Assembly: GCA_041628815.1 (NCBI GenBank)
Contig: JBFKOL010000189.1
Span: forward strand, 1 to 8,018
Origin: JBFKOL01 sp041628815
Lineage (GTDB): Bacteria; Bacteroidota; Bacteroidia; Chitinophagales; Saprospiraceae
Direction: 5' to 3'
DNA: 8,018 nucleotides
Shown one piece after another: positions 1 through 7,257 of the stretch. A program made the translations under genes and the position numbers. The number at the start of each line of letters is the position of its first letter. Position 1 is the first letter of the stretch. The notes under the pieces are model-generated. The model was not told the origin of the DNA. It made no database searches and worked only from the letters and a program-made list of their open reading frames with translations.

Positions 1-2002
1 CCTTTTCTCCGGTAAGTTCAAAATCTGTAAGAATCTGAGCATTTTGGGAGATACAACTACTGTCGACTTGCTCAACGATTATGACAACATCCCTGCTCAA
101 AGAGCAACCCTCATTTGTAGCTGTCAGCGTGTACAGCGTCGTAGCCACTGGGTTGAATACAGGATTGGCCGGATCTGTTTGATCTACTCCTACGGAGGGC
201 GTCCAGACCAATTGCAGATTTCCTTCAGTTGCCACTGAAAGGGTTCCGGCATCTCCTTCGCATATCACCAAGCTGTCCTGGCTGATCTCAAAAACGGGCT
301 TGGGGACGACGATCACCAAAACAAATCCATCTTCCATTTCAGAGCCATTGCTGACCCTCACATTGTACAAAGTGGTCTCCGCCGGTGCGGCTCTGGCGTC
401 GGCATTGGTCTCCAGATCGTTGATAATTAGCTGATCGGCCAGTTCCCAGTCGTACACTACCCCTGGAATAGCAGGAGAGTTTTTTAGGAGTGCCACCGTA
501 TCACCGACACAAATGGTCAGGGTATCCATGGGAGCCACGAGGGGTGGCAACCGCAAAATGCCGGAAGTATCTGCGGTACATCCGGTTGACGAAGTGACCA
601 TCAATGAGACAGGCACCTCGCGGCTGCATTGAGCATCGAAAATAAAGACAGAATCCAGCCCCGTCAACACATTACCATCGACGGAAGCAGACCAAAGGTA
701 TTCGACGATGCTATGGTTAGGGTCCGGTTCCACAGAAGTTGAAACAAGCGAAACCTCAAAAAGACCAGGATCACAAAATGTGAGCTGTGCGTCGAATGAG
801 GCGCTCAATTCAGACTCAAAGGCACCCACTTCAATTTCCGTTGATACTTCACAATCATTTTCTGGATTGACGGAGGACAGTCTTATGGTATAAAATCCGG
901 GTGTTTCATAGGTAAAAGCTCCGGGATCTCTTCCTGTCCTAATGTAAAATGGGTCCGAACTTGGATAATTGAAGTTCCAGGTGAATGGAAATGAATCCGC
1001 AGAAGTATTATTGACTTCAACTGTCAAATCGTCACAATCGAGAATTTCGTCGACCTCAAAACTTATAGCTGGTATGTCTTCGCATATCCTGACGTTGATC
1101 TCAAAATCGCGCCTTACTTTGGAGAGCAAGACAGTATCTCGCCATTCTTCGACAAGTATGCCAATGAGAAACTGACCCATGATACCAGGCCGTATGGTCA
1201 ACTCTCCCGTGACCGGATCAACATTTACAGGCCCACCACCAACAAGGTTGTCAAGGGAAAAACCGTTGCTGTATTCAATTGTGTCGTAAGGTGGTCCCTG
1301 TACATCGATAGGTTTAGGGTCATCCAATGTCGCTCCAGAGAAAGGCGTAAATAATTTGTATGCAAGAGAGTCTCCGTCATCGGTTGCGGAGTGATTAAAG
1401 ATATAGGTCTCATTTTGGCACAAAATGATATCGGGCCATTCGCCAAATCGAGGACTTGAATTGCATGAATTTAAAGTCTCTTCAGTTAGACAAACAAACC
1501 AGGTGCCTCCTGTTTCCAAGGGGTTGGCCACATTGTTCAAAGTCTGGTTACGGCAGCACCGCTGGTACGCCAACACATACCCTCCCTTTCTGAACGGCAA
1601 CCACACTTTGGCTTTATAGGTAGCTTGCTCCACACAGATCTCCTGTCCGAAATAGCCGCACGGAGGAAGGTTGGAAGAAATGGTATCGTGTTCTACGATT
1701 GGCATGAACAAATCGCCCAGATTGCCCAGGCTATTGATAGGATTACCAAAGGCATCAAAGATCCCCACCCTCGCCAGTTCATCAAATGGAGCATCCGGGG
1801 CACCGTATATGCAGTCCCTGCGCAACACCAGCTTGATTTCGTACCATTCTTTTCCGTTGCACTGAAAGGTCATGGTGCCTCCAACGAGATGCGTGGCCGA
1901 AATTTCTGTTATGGCTCCCAATAAAAAAATGACAACCAGTAGGACATATGACTTCTTCAGTGTCCTGACTAAACCTGCTATGGTAATTTGCTCGGATGTC
2001 AT
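1..2002 (-). CDS. Large secreted PKD/Ig-like surface protein, N-terminal 667 codons (3' end outside window)
   Basis: The frame is open from an ATG at 2002–2000 to the window edge (667 codons plus one base), so the C-terminus is missing. Residues 1–36 form a signal peptide: a KK-containing start, a hydrophobic stretch at about 19–31, and likely cleavage at ISA|THLVGG. Residues 37–307 match a Cys-rich N-terminal domain I recognise from large Bacteroidota surface proteins: THLVGG (37–42), LRRDC (60–64), GGYVLAYQRCCRN (140–152), ATDDGDSLAY (206–215), VRRDFEINV (296–304). It has ten cysteines. Four PKD/Ig-like units follow, at about 308–395, 396–490, 491–570 and 571–645. The last has the typical CEGD…VWTP…NPVFNPVATTLYTLTA pattern. 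Proteins like this usually end in a gliding-motility-type (type B) CTD that sends them through the type IX secretion system, but that end is not visible here. The start lies 3 bases after the PorE-like gene stop, which suggests one operon. The role is inferred to be cell-surface adhesion or gliding; no enzymatic domain is seen. Confidence 0.85.
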   Translation of the reverse strand, partial: MTSEQITIAGLVRTLKKSYVLLVVIFLLGAITEISATHLVGGTMTFQCNGKEWYEIKLVLRRDCIYGAPDAPFDELARVGIFDAFGNPINSLGNLGDLFMPIVEHDTISSNLPPCGYFGQEICVEQATYKAKVWLPFRKGGYVLAYQRCCRNQTLNNVANPLETGGTWFVCLTEETLNSCNSSPRFGEWPDIILCQNETYIFNHSATDDGDSLAYKLFTPFSGATLDDPKPIDVQGPPYDTIEYSNGFSLDNLVGGGPVNVDPVTGELTIRPGIMGQFLIGILVEEWRDTVLLSKVRRDFEINVRICEDIPAISFEVDEILDCDDLTVEVNNTSADSFPFTWNFNYPSSDPFYIRTGRDPGAFTYETPGFYTIRLSSVNPENDCEVSTEIEVGAFESELSASFDAQLTFCDPGLFEVSLVSTSVEPDPNHSIVEYLWSASVDGNVLTGLDSVFIFDAQCSREVPVSLMVTSSTGCTADTSGILRLPPLVAPMDTLTICVGDTVALLKNSPAIPGVVYDWELADQLIINDLETNADARAAPAETTLYNVRVSNGSEMEDGFVLVIVVPKPVFEISQDSLVICEGDAGTLSVATEGNLQLVWTPSVGVDQTDPANPVFNPVATTLYTLTATNEGCSLSRDVVIIVEQVDSSCISQNAQILTDFELTGEK

Positions 2003-2005
2003 TGG

Positions 2006-4525
2006 TCAATTGTTATTTTCAGTATTCTGAGTCTTAATTTCAACTATTTCGGCTCTTCTTTCCCGTGAAGCCTCAGGACTGTAAATAGAATTTTTTCTGT
2101 CGACATAACTGTCTGCAACACCAGGAGGAACCAGGTTCTCTCCGTAGGATAGTTCTGTTATTTTGAGCTGACCACTTTCTACATACCTCTGAAGAGCACC
2201 ATCCTTGAACATCATCATTTCATTCCTCATGGCCTTAACACGACGCTGACCCAAGGCGAGGTTGTATCTCGAATCTGCCCTGGGGCTCGTATAGCCCCGA
2301 ATCGATAGGTCAAATTCTTTTCCATTCTCCAACTGTACAAGCATTGCATCTAGAAATTGCTGCAAACGATCAAATCCGCCGTTTAGATCATTTTGAAAGA
2401 ATTGTTCGATGGCCTGTTCTGCTCTTTGTTTTTCAGATCCACTCAACCCGTTTGAATAATTGTCTTTGAACTCCTGCTTCTTAAAAACATATTCATCAAA
2501 GGTCTGAGTATAGGTCACATTCGTATTCAGCGACATCGTCCTTCTGTCCGGCAAATCATTGTCGAAGTATACAGCCAAGGGTAAATATATGTTCAGATCT
2601 CTCCTGTCCAGAAACAGTCTTTTGACCAGCAGACCAGATCCATCTTCATCATTGGCCACAAACTCTATGACATCATCGTAATATCGATCTTTAGATCCGG
2701 TGAGCCTATACCTATGCCCGGGAATGAGCTCAAAATAAAAATCATTGCCCGCCTGATTGGTCTTTGGATTATGGATTAGGGTCGAATCCGTTAGATCAAC
2801 AACGCTAACGGTCGTCCCAACGAGTGGAGATCTGGATATTTTGTCGAAGGTCAACGCTTGGAGGTCAAGTACTTTTTTCTGCAAATATATCTTGCGGACG
2901 ATATCCCCAGACTGATAGACCGCCTTAGTATTCAACAGCGTTGTATCGGTAAGGTATTTGTCTTTGGAACTTACGATCATATACTCTTTAGATCGTTCAA
3001 GTTGAAACAAATGTTCGGCGCCTATATCATTCGTTACTGTGGTCAAAAGTTCACCTGTCGAGGGATCGATCAGGTCGACGCGCACACCTGTCAGACTGTC
3101 GAGCGTCCTGCTGTCAAAAGTCAGGGCGATCAGGTTAATCTCGAGGTCGCCAACACTTACCTGGTAAATATCGAAACAGCATGATTCGCTCTCCTCTATG
3201 AGATACCTTGCTTTTAAGCTTACCGGGACATAACGCGTGCTGTCCCTGTTGGAGGACATAAGTCCTTTGTCACCCTCTTTGTTCAGTGTGTAATAGATGT
3301 CATCATTACTGCTGTTTACAGGTACACCCATATTTTCAGGGGTATTCCACACACCTTGATTGTTGCGCGAAGAACGGTAAACGTCAAATCCACCAAGACC
3401 CGTATATCCTTCCGAGCTGAAATAAAGGACCTGAGAATTGCTGTGAAAGAAAGGGGTGATATCGTCTTCCGGTGTATTGATACGCTCAAGGAATATAGGT
3501 GTACCATAGCTGCCAGCCGATTCGATGGTGCTATACCAGATATTGAGATCTTTATTGGGGGACCCAGTATTCCCAAAAGGCTCAGGGCGATCAGAAACGA
3601 AGTAAAGCACCTCCTTGTTCAAACGGTTGTCAAAACCAATGTTTGGTTGAGTGCTGGTAAATCCTGGCATATTAATGATAGAATCAAGTATTATTTCTGA
3701 ACCCAGCGTGCCGTCGCCAAGAATGGGCCTGTAAGCGATGTCACATGTGATTTCGCTCATGTTCAGGTAAGTACAAACCGTATAGTAAATCCTCGATCTG
3801 TTGATATTGTATGCCGTATGTGCCGTTAAAAAGCCTTCCTTGCTCAACACTTCGTCGTACTCTACAGGTGGAGCGTCTCCTGCGATTGAATAGATGCGGG
3901 AGTATGGTTTCAGAGGTATACGCTCGGCGCGATCATAATTTTTCAAAGATGAAAAGGTAAGTCCATTGGGTTCGAGAACACCTCCAAATTCCGAATCAGG
4001 CGTATTGATTTGATCACCTTCGCGGATCAGTTGCATGTTCTCTATCGGGTTGTTCATAATGACTTTGGACCATTCACAGGAACTAATTTCTTTTCGTGCC
4101 CTGTTAGTCAGGTACTCATCCCGTTCTTCGTACTCAGAAATGTAGGTGGTGTATTGCGTTATGGCCTCATCGTACTTACCTTGCCTCTGCCACATTGCTG
4201 CCAGCCAGAAACCCGCCTTGTAATAATCGTCGTTTCCATCGATATCCAGGGCTTTTTCATAGAGCTGGGCAGCTAGATTGAAGGAGGCAAAGGCCCTTGC
4301 TGTCTCCGCCGCTTCGTACAATACAGCCACATCTGTACTGTCATACTGCAGTGCTTCCAGGTAATGGTTGAGAGCACTGAAATAATCTTTTTCTTGTACG
4401 GCACTCCTTGCAGCATCTACATAAGATTTTTTAGGAATCCAGCCTGGTGCAATCTGACCTGAGGCAGCGATACCTATCAAAATACCGATGAAAAGAAGTA
4501 ATATTTTTGTAACGTTTTGTTTCAT
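2006..4525 (-). CDS. PorE-like OmpA-family protein (TPR–PD40–CRD–OmpA), type IX secretion/surface-associated
   Basis: The 839-residue product is exported. Residues 1–23 are a signal peptide (MKQNVTKILLLF…, cleavage near ASG|Q). TPR-like helices lie at about 33–150 (for example YFSALNHYLEALQYDSTD and GKYDEAITQYTTYI). A PD40/WD40-type propeller region covers about 175–430, with VLYFVSDR (306–313), VLYFSSEGYTGLGGFDVYRSS (366–386) and GLMSSNRDS (421–429). Two tandem carboxypeptidase-regulatory-like units follow (about 461–550 and 553–642), then an OmpA C-terminal domain (about 645–830) with LPLAVYFDND and RGYTSPRADSRYNLALGQRRV. This is the domain order of PorE, a type IX secretion protein that binds peptidoglycan, but paralogues with the same layout often sit beside porP genes, so I do not assign the symbol. 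The ATG at 4525 is preferred over a GTG at 4540: it overlaps the porP stop as TGATG and gives a cleaner signal peptide. The likely role is a periplasmic scaffold between outer membrane and cell wall. Confidence 0.88.
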   Translation of the reverse strand: MKQNVTKILLLFIGILIGIAASGQIAPGWIPKKSYVDAARSAVQEKDYFSALNHYLEALQYDSTDVAVLYEAAETARAFASFNLAAQLYEKALDIDGNDDYYKAGFWLAAMWQRQGKYDEAITQYTTYISEYEERDEYLTNRARKEISSCEWSKVIMNNPIENMQLIREGDQINTPDSEFGGVLEPNGLTFSSLKNYDRAERIPLKPYSRIYSIAGDAPPVEYDEVLSKEGFLTAHTAYNINRSRIYYTVCTYLNMSEITCDIAYRPILGDGTLGSEIILDSIINMPGFTSTQPNIGFDNRLNKEVLYFVSDRPEPFGNTGSPNKDLNIWYSTIESAGSYGTPIFLERINTPEDDITPFFHSNSQVLYFSSEGYTGLGGFDVYRSSRNNQGVWNTPENMGVPVNSSNDDIYYTLNKEGDKGLMSSNRDSTRYVPVSLKARYLIEESESCCFDIYQVSVGDLEINLIALTFDSRTLDSLTGVRVDLIDPSTGELLTTVTNDIGAEHLFQLERSKEYMIVSSKDKYLTDTTLLNTKAVYQSGDIVRKIYLQKKVLDLQALTFDKISRSPLVGTTVSVVDLTDSTLIHNPKTNQAGNDFYFELIPGHRYRLTGSKDRYYDDVIEFVANDEDGSGLLVKRLFLDRRDLNIYLPLAVYFDNDLPDRRTMSLNTNVTYTQTFDEYVFKKQEFKDNYSNGLSGSEKQRAEQAIEQFFQNDLNGGFDRLQQFLDAMLVQLENGKEFDLSIRGYTSPRADSRYNLALGQRRVKAMRNEMMMFKDGALQRYVESGQLKITELSYGENLVPPGVADSYVDRKNSIYSPEASRERRAEIVEIKTQNTENNN

Positions 4526-5532
4526 CAGAATATCGGACACACTTTCACACGTTTGAAAATCGGCACTTTAGTCAGAATGTATCTGAAATGAATCTCCAAT
4601 GATCCCAGTCTCAAATCAACCGGATCCGCAAAGTCCGTTAAATTAATATCATAACTGACGCCACCGTAGAAGTTCTTGTATTGTATGGCCAACGTTGGTG
4701 CTATGGCAGTCTTGGTGCGATACTGAAGGCCAAGATGTAATTCTGTTTCCTTCCCTCGATTTTGATTGACATGAATAATACCTAACCCTCCAAGGACATA
4801 TTCGCGGTAGTCATCCTGAAATTGTGCGAGACCCTGCAACTGGATGTCAAAAGCTGAAGCCACTTTGAAGGTCCCCACTGCATTCAGTGAAAGGCGCATT
4901 GGAAGTTTCTGGTCATCGACAGAATAGAACGCAACTGATGGCTCAATAAAATGAAAAGCCCCGATACCAATGTCGAGTTTGGTTCTTCGACTTTTCTGCC
5001 AGCGATAATTCAGACCGATGGCAGTTTCGATAAAAGATATCCTGTCGGCATCAAAGGATTCACCGGAAGAGGCGTTGGGGTCAAACTGAAACCCGTTCCA
5101 TTGGCTGTCCCAGGTAAGCGATGAAGGATCAAAACCACGTGAAGCATAACCCAATGAAGCCCCGATCGTCAGTAGGTTATTGGCGTTGATGATTCCAGTG
5201 TAACTACCCGTGAGATTGATGTTGGTTAAATTGAGTCTTGAAAGACCTTGCCGGTCATAATTGAAGAGAAGTCCGGCCGATAAGAAGGACTGCTTGTCCC
5301 GGCGTGGATAAAACTTGCGATCATAGGACCCACTGAATGTAAGCCATTCCACGGGGACGTCCCTCCATTGATTGCGATAGCTCAGCATATAGCGCTGATC
5401 ACCATTGAAAATGCCCGTTAAAGCTGGATTGATATTAAGAGGAGAATTATAAAATTGCGAGAAATGAAGATCCTGAGCAGAGACACCTGCGCACAAAACC
5501 AGAAGTAATGCAAAAAGTACATACTTTCTCAT
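4525..5532 (-). CDS. PorP/SprF family type IX secretion system outer-membrane protein
   Basis: The 335-residue product has a clear signal peptide (MRKYVLFALLLVLCAGVSA, cleavage before Q20). It is followed directly by the family hallmark QDLHFSQFYNSPLNINPALTG (20–40), then RNQW (53–56), and many short alternating β-strands typical of an outer-membrane barrel. Other family-like segments are NFYGGVSYDINLTDF (287–301) and GSLEIHFRYIL (310–320). The length fits the family, which is usually about 300–340 residues. Known members (PorP of Porphyromonas, SprF of Flavobacterium) are outer-membrane parts of the type IX system. SprF is needed for surface delivery of the large adhesin SprB, and similar proteins are often encoded next to type B CTD cargo. 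Here the gene leads an apparent operon: its TGA shares one base with the ATG of the PorE-like gene, and a giant secreted protein comes third. I infer that it serves that cargo. It may be one of several paralogues in the genome, so no symbol is given. Confidence 0.92.
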   Translation of the reverse strand: MRKYVLFALLLVLCAGVSAQDLHFSQFYNSPLNINPALTGIFNGDQRYMLSYRNQWRDVPVEWLTFSGSYDRKFYPRRDKQSFLSAGLLFNYDRQGLSRLNLTNINLTGSYTGIINANNLLTIGASLGYASRGFDPSSLTWDSQWNGFQFDPNASSGESFDADRISFIETAIGLNYRWQKSRRTKLDIGIGAFHFIEPSVAFYSVDDQKLPMRLSLNAVGTFKVASAFDIQLQGLAQFQDDYREYVLGGLGIIHVNQNRGKETELHLGLQYRTKTAIAPTLAIQYKNFYGGVSYDINLTDFADPVDLRLGSLEIHFRYILTKVPIFKRVKVCPIF

Positions 5533-5571
5533 CTCAGGTCCTAATGTTAGTTCAACAGATTATAATCCGAT

Positions 5572-5578
5572 CAAAGTA
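5572..5578 (-). promoter_or_regulatory. Weak candidate -7 element for the porP operon
   Basis: On the minus strand this reads TACTTTG, about 40 bases upstream of the porP ATG. It resembles the Bacteroidota -7 consensus TAnnTTTG but is one base short in the spacer. A TTTG lies upstream on the same strand, but about 28 bases away, which is longer than the usual gap of about 20 to the -33 element. This is only a positional guess. Confidence 0.22.
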
Positions 5579-5661
5579 GCAATAAAATCGGCTCGGGGTA
5601 AAAGAACAAACTATTACTTTATTTATAACCTAGGATTAACCCTGAGTGTGTGATCCTATTG

Positions 5662-5669
5662 TACTTTTG
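5662..5669 (+). promoter_or_regulatory. Candidate Bacteroidota -7 promoter element for nnr–sirtuin
   Basis: TACTTTTG is an exact match to the TAnnTTTG -7 consensus used by the primary sigma factor of Bacteroidota. It lies 97 bases before the nnr TTG start, so the leader would be roughly 90 bases. No clean TTG -33 box is visible at the expected distance, which lowers confidence. Both inverted repeats of the region fall downstream of it, in the predicted leader. Confidence 0.42.
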
Positions 5670-5706
5670 TCGAGGTAAAAATATAAATAATCACGCGATT
5701 CCACGA

Positions 5707-5719
5707 CTGTAATTTACAG
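5707..5719. repeat. Perfect 13-base palindrome in the nnr leader
   Basis: CTGTAA-T-TTACAG is a perfect inverted repeat with 6-base arms around one base. It starts about 38 bases downstream of the candidate -7 box and ends 47 bases before the nnr start. Its size and symmetry are compatible with a dimeric regulator site, but no known operator was matched. Confidence 0.4.
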
Positions 5720-5735
5720 ATATAAAATTCAACTT

Positions 5736-5754
5736 ATATTAAATCTTTTAATAT
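5736..5754. repeat. A/T inverted repeat just upstream of the nnr start
   Basis: ATATTAAA-TCT-TTTAATAT has perfect 8-base arms around a 3-base loop and ends 12 bases before the TTG start codon. All pairs are A·T, so an RNA hairpin would be weak. In such A+T-rich sequence some self-complementarity is expected by chance. Its position over the ribosome landing zone makes a role in translation possible. Confidence 0.4.
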
Positions 5755-5766
5755 CATATAAATCAC

Positions 5767-7257
5767 TTGAAATTATTTACTTCAGATCAAATCAGGGCCA
5801 TTGAACAAACTTCCATAGCCGAAGGATGTTACTCTTCTCTTGAACTGATGGACAGGGCAGCATCTGCCTTTGTTTCGTGGTTCAAAACCAAGGTCAGTAC
5901 AGACTGTGCTGTATCGGTATTTTGTGGAAATGGTAATAATGGAGCAGACGGACTTGTAATCGGTGATAAGTTGGTCCAGTACGGATACAGAGTCCGCATT
6001 TTTGTGGTTGACAAATCTGGTGGCAGTCGAGAATTTGCTTTTCATCTTAATCGACTGGAAAAAAATCTTAGTTTTTCCATAGAAAAATACCAGGCAAACA
6101 AAACTTTCAGGTTTGAACCTTCCGAAGTAATCATCGACGCTTTGTTGGGATCCGGTCTAAACCGCCCTGCAGGGCCGCCTTATTCAGACATCCTTGAATT
6201 GATCAATTCCTCCAAGAAGAGGGTGTATGCCGTAGATATACCTTCAGGCTTGCCGGGTGAAGGGCTCTCGATTGGCCCTACAGTGAGAGCCACCGCCACT
6301 TACAGCTTTGAGTTTCCGAGATTAACTTTTTTCTCCAAGGAAGGCCGTGCTGTTTGTGGTGAATGGACGTTTCGAACGATTGGACTTTCGCGCAAGCACA
6401 TACAAGGCACCCCATCTGGGTTTCATCTGATAACCAATCGGTTTGTTTCGGAGTTCTTTAATCCCAGGCAACCATATGCCCACAAAGGTAACTTTGGACA
6501 CGTTCACCTTTTTGCGGGCACGACAGGTATGGCAGGGGCAGGTATTCTTTCAGGTCGGGCAACTTTGCGGTCTGGTGCAGGGTTGTGCTCGGTCACAAGT
6601 TCGGCGGATAACAGAGTCGTTTTTCAAACCGCGGCACCGGAAATCATGGTGAACGGTACCATGGAAGAAATGCAAGCTATAGATCTGGTTTCAAAAACCG
6701 TAGCCATTGGCCCCGGATTGGGTACCGATCCTGTATCTGAACAATTGCTGAGACATGTATTGAAGACGGTCGACAGACCGATGGTCATAGACGCTGACGC
6801 CATCAATCTTCTTTCGATGCATCGCGAGCTGATAGATCAAGTTCCCGACAAGAGTATTTTAACCCCTCATCCAGGAGAATTCAAAAGATTGGTGGGCGAC
6901 TATTCCGACTCCATCCAACGAATGAAAAAACAGGTTGAATTTGCACGGGAAAAAAACTTGATCGTTGTTCTCAAAGACCATAACACGATCATCACCACAC
7001 CCGATAATCAGGTCTATTACAACGCTACCGGCAACCCGGGTATGGCTACAGGTGGATCTGGAGACGTCTTGACAGGCGTCATTGCTGGCCTGCTGGCACA
7101 ATGGGCGGATCCCGTCAAGGCATCTTTGGCGGGTGTATATTTGCATGGTTTAGCAGGTGACTTGGCCATGTGTCAGAAAGGTGAAATGGCCATGACGGCT
7201 GGTGATATCATCGAAATGTTACCCCTTTCTATCATGAAATTGTCAAATGCATCATGA
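5767..7257 (+). CDS. nnr: Bifunctional NAD(P)H-hydrate epimerase / ADP-dependent NAD(P)H-hydrate dehydratase
   Basis: This 496-residue cytoplasmic enzyme repairs hydrated NADH and NADPH (NADHX, NADPHX). The N-terminal YjeF-type half (about 1–215) interconverts the R and S epimers; the C-terminal ribokinase-like half (about 225–490) dehydrates the S form using ADP. Visible epimerase motifs are CGNGNNGADGLV (53–64; the family usually has GG for the GA), DALLGSGLNRP (124–134) and VYAVDIPSGL (153–162). Visible dehydratase motifs are HKGNFGHVHLFAGTTGMAGA (239–258), RSGAGL (268–273), IGPGLGTD (314–321), VIDADAINLL (340–349), LTPHPGEF (365–372) and GNPGMATGGSGDVLTG (422–437), whose D433 is the predicted catalytic base. 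The length is normal for the fused form. The TTG start is chosen because MKLFTSDQIRAIEQ matches the family N-terminus, an in-frame TAA lies at 5749–5751, and no ATG occurs between them. Its last four bases overlap the sirtuin start. Confidence 0.96.
   Translation: MKLFTSDQIRAIEQTSIAEGCYSSLELMDRAASAFVSWFKTKVSTDCAVSVFCGNGNNGADGLVIGDKLVQYGYRVRIFVVDKSGGSREFAFHLNRLEKNLSFSIEKYQANKTFRFEPSEVIIDALLGSGLNRPAGPPYSDILELINSSKKRVYAVDIPSGLPGEGLSIGPTVRATATYSFEFPRLTFFSKEGRAVCGEWTFRTIGLSRKHIQGTPSGFHLITNRFVSEFFNPRQPYAHKGNFGHVHLFAGTTGMAGAGILSGRATLRSGAGLCSVTSSADNRVVFQTAAPEIMVNGTMEEMQAIDLVSKTVAIGPGLGTDPVSEQLLRHVLKTVDRPMVIDADAINLLSMHRELIDQVPDKSILTPHPGEFKRLVGDYSDSIQRMKKQVEFAREKNLIVVLKDHNTIITTPDNQVYYNATGNPGMATGGSGDVLTGVIAGLLAQWADPVKASLAGVYLHGLAGDLAMCQKGEMAMTAGDIIEMLPLSIMKLSNAS

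Larger units (their letters stand above)
5533..5766. other. Divergent A+T-rich intergenic region
   Basis: These 234 bases separate the porP-led minus-strand operon from the nnr–sirtuin plus-strand operon and must hold both promoters unless transcription enters from further away. The right half is strongly A+T-rich. I see a good TAnnTTTG box for the plus strand, a weaker TACTTTG box for the minus strand, and two perfect inverted repeats in the nnr leader. No reading frame with a plausible protein and no tRNA or riboswitch-like structure was recognised. Confidence 0.7.

Noticed and set aside
708..1924. Plus-strand frames of 61–99 codons (for example 1625–1924)
   Set aside because: They lie opposite the long minus-strand PKD protein frame, whose translation has recognisable motifs throughout. 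The plus-strand products have no signal peptide, domain or composition suggesting a real protein.
1782..2009. Minus-strand 75-codon frame starting at TTG 2009
   Set aside because: It is a shifted reading of the start of the PKD protein. The frame from ATG 2002 gives a signal peptide and family motifs; this one gives neither.
2858..3700. Plus-strand frames of 108 and 114 codons (2858–3184, 3356–3700)
   Set aside because: They are antisense to the CRD and PD40 regions of the PorE-like gene and have no independent support.
4010..4276. Plus-strand 88-codon frame with a hydrophobic stretch
   Set aside because: It is antisense to the TPR region of the PorE-like gene; the hydrophobic look comes from the complement of helix-coding sequence.
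5533..5766. Riboswitch or small protein gene in the intergenic region
   Set aside because: No known aptamer core was recognised, and the only structure is short and A/T-based. No frame of useful length with a credible start is present.
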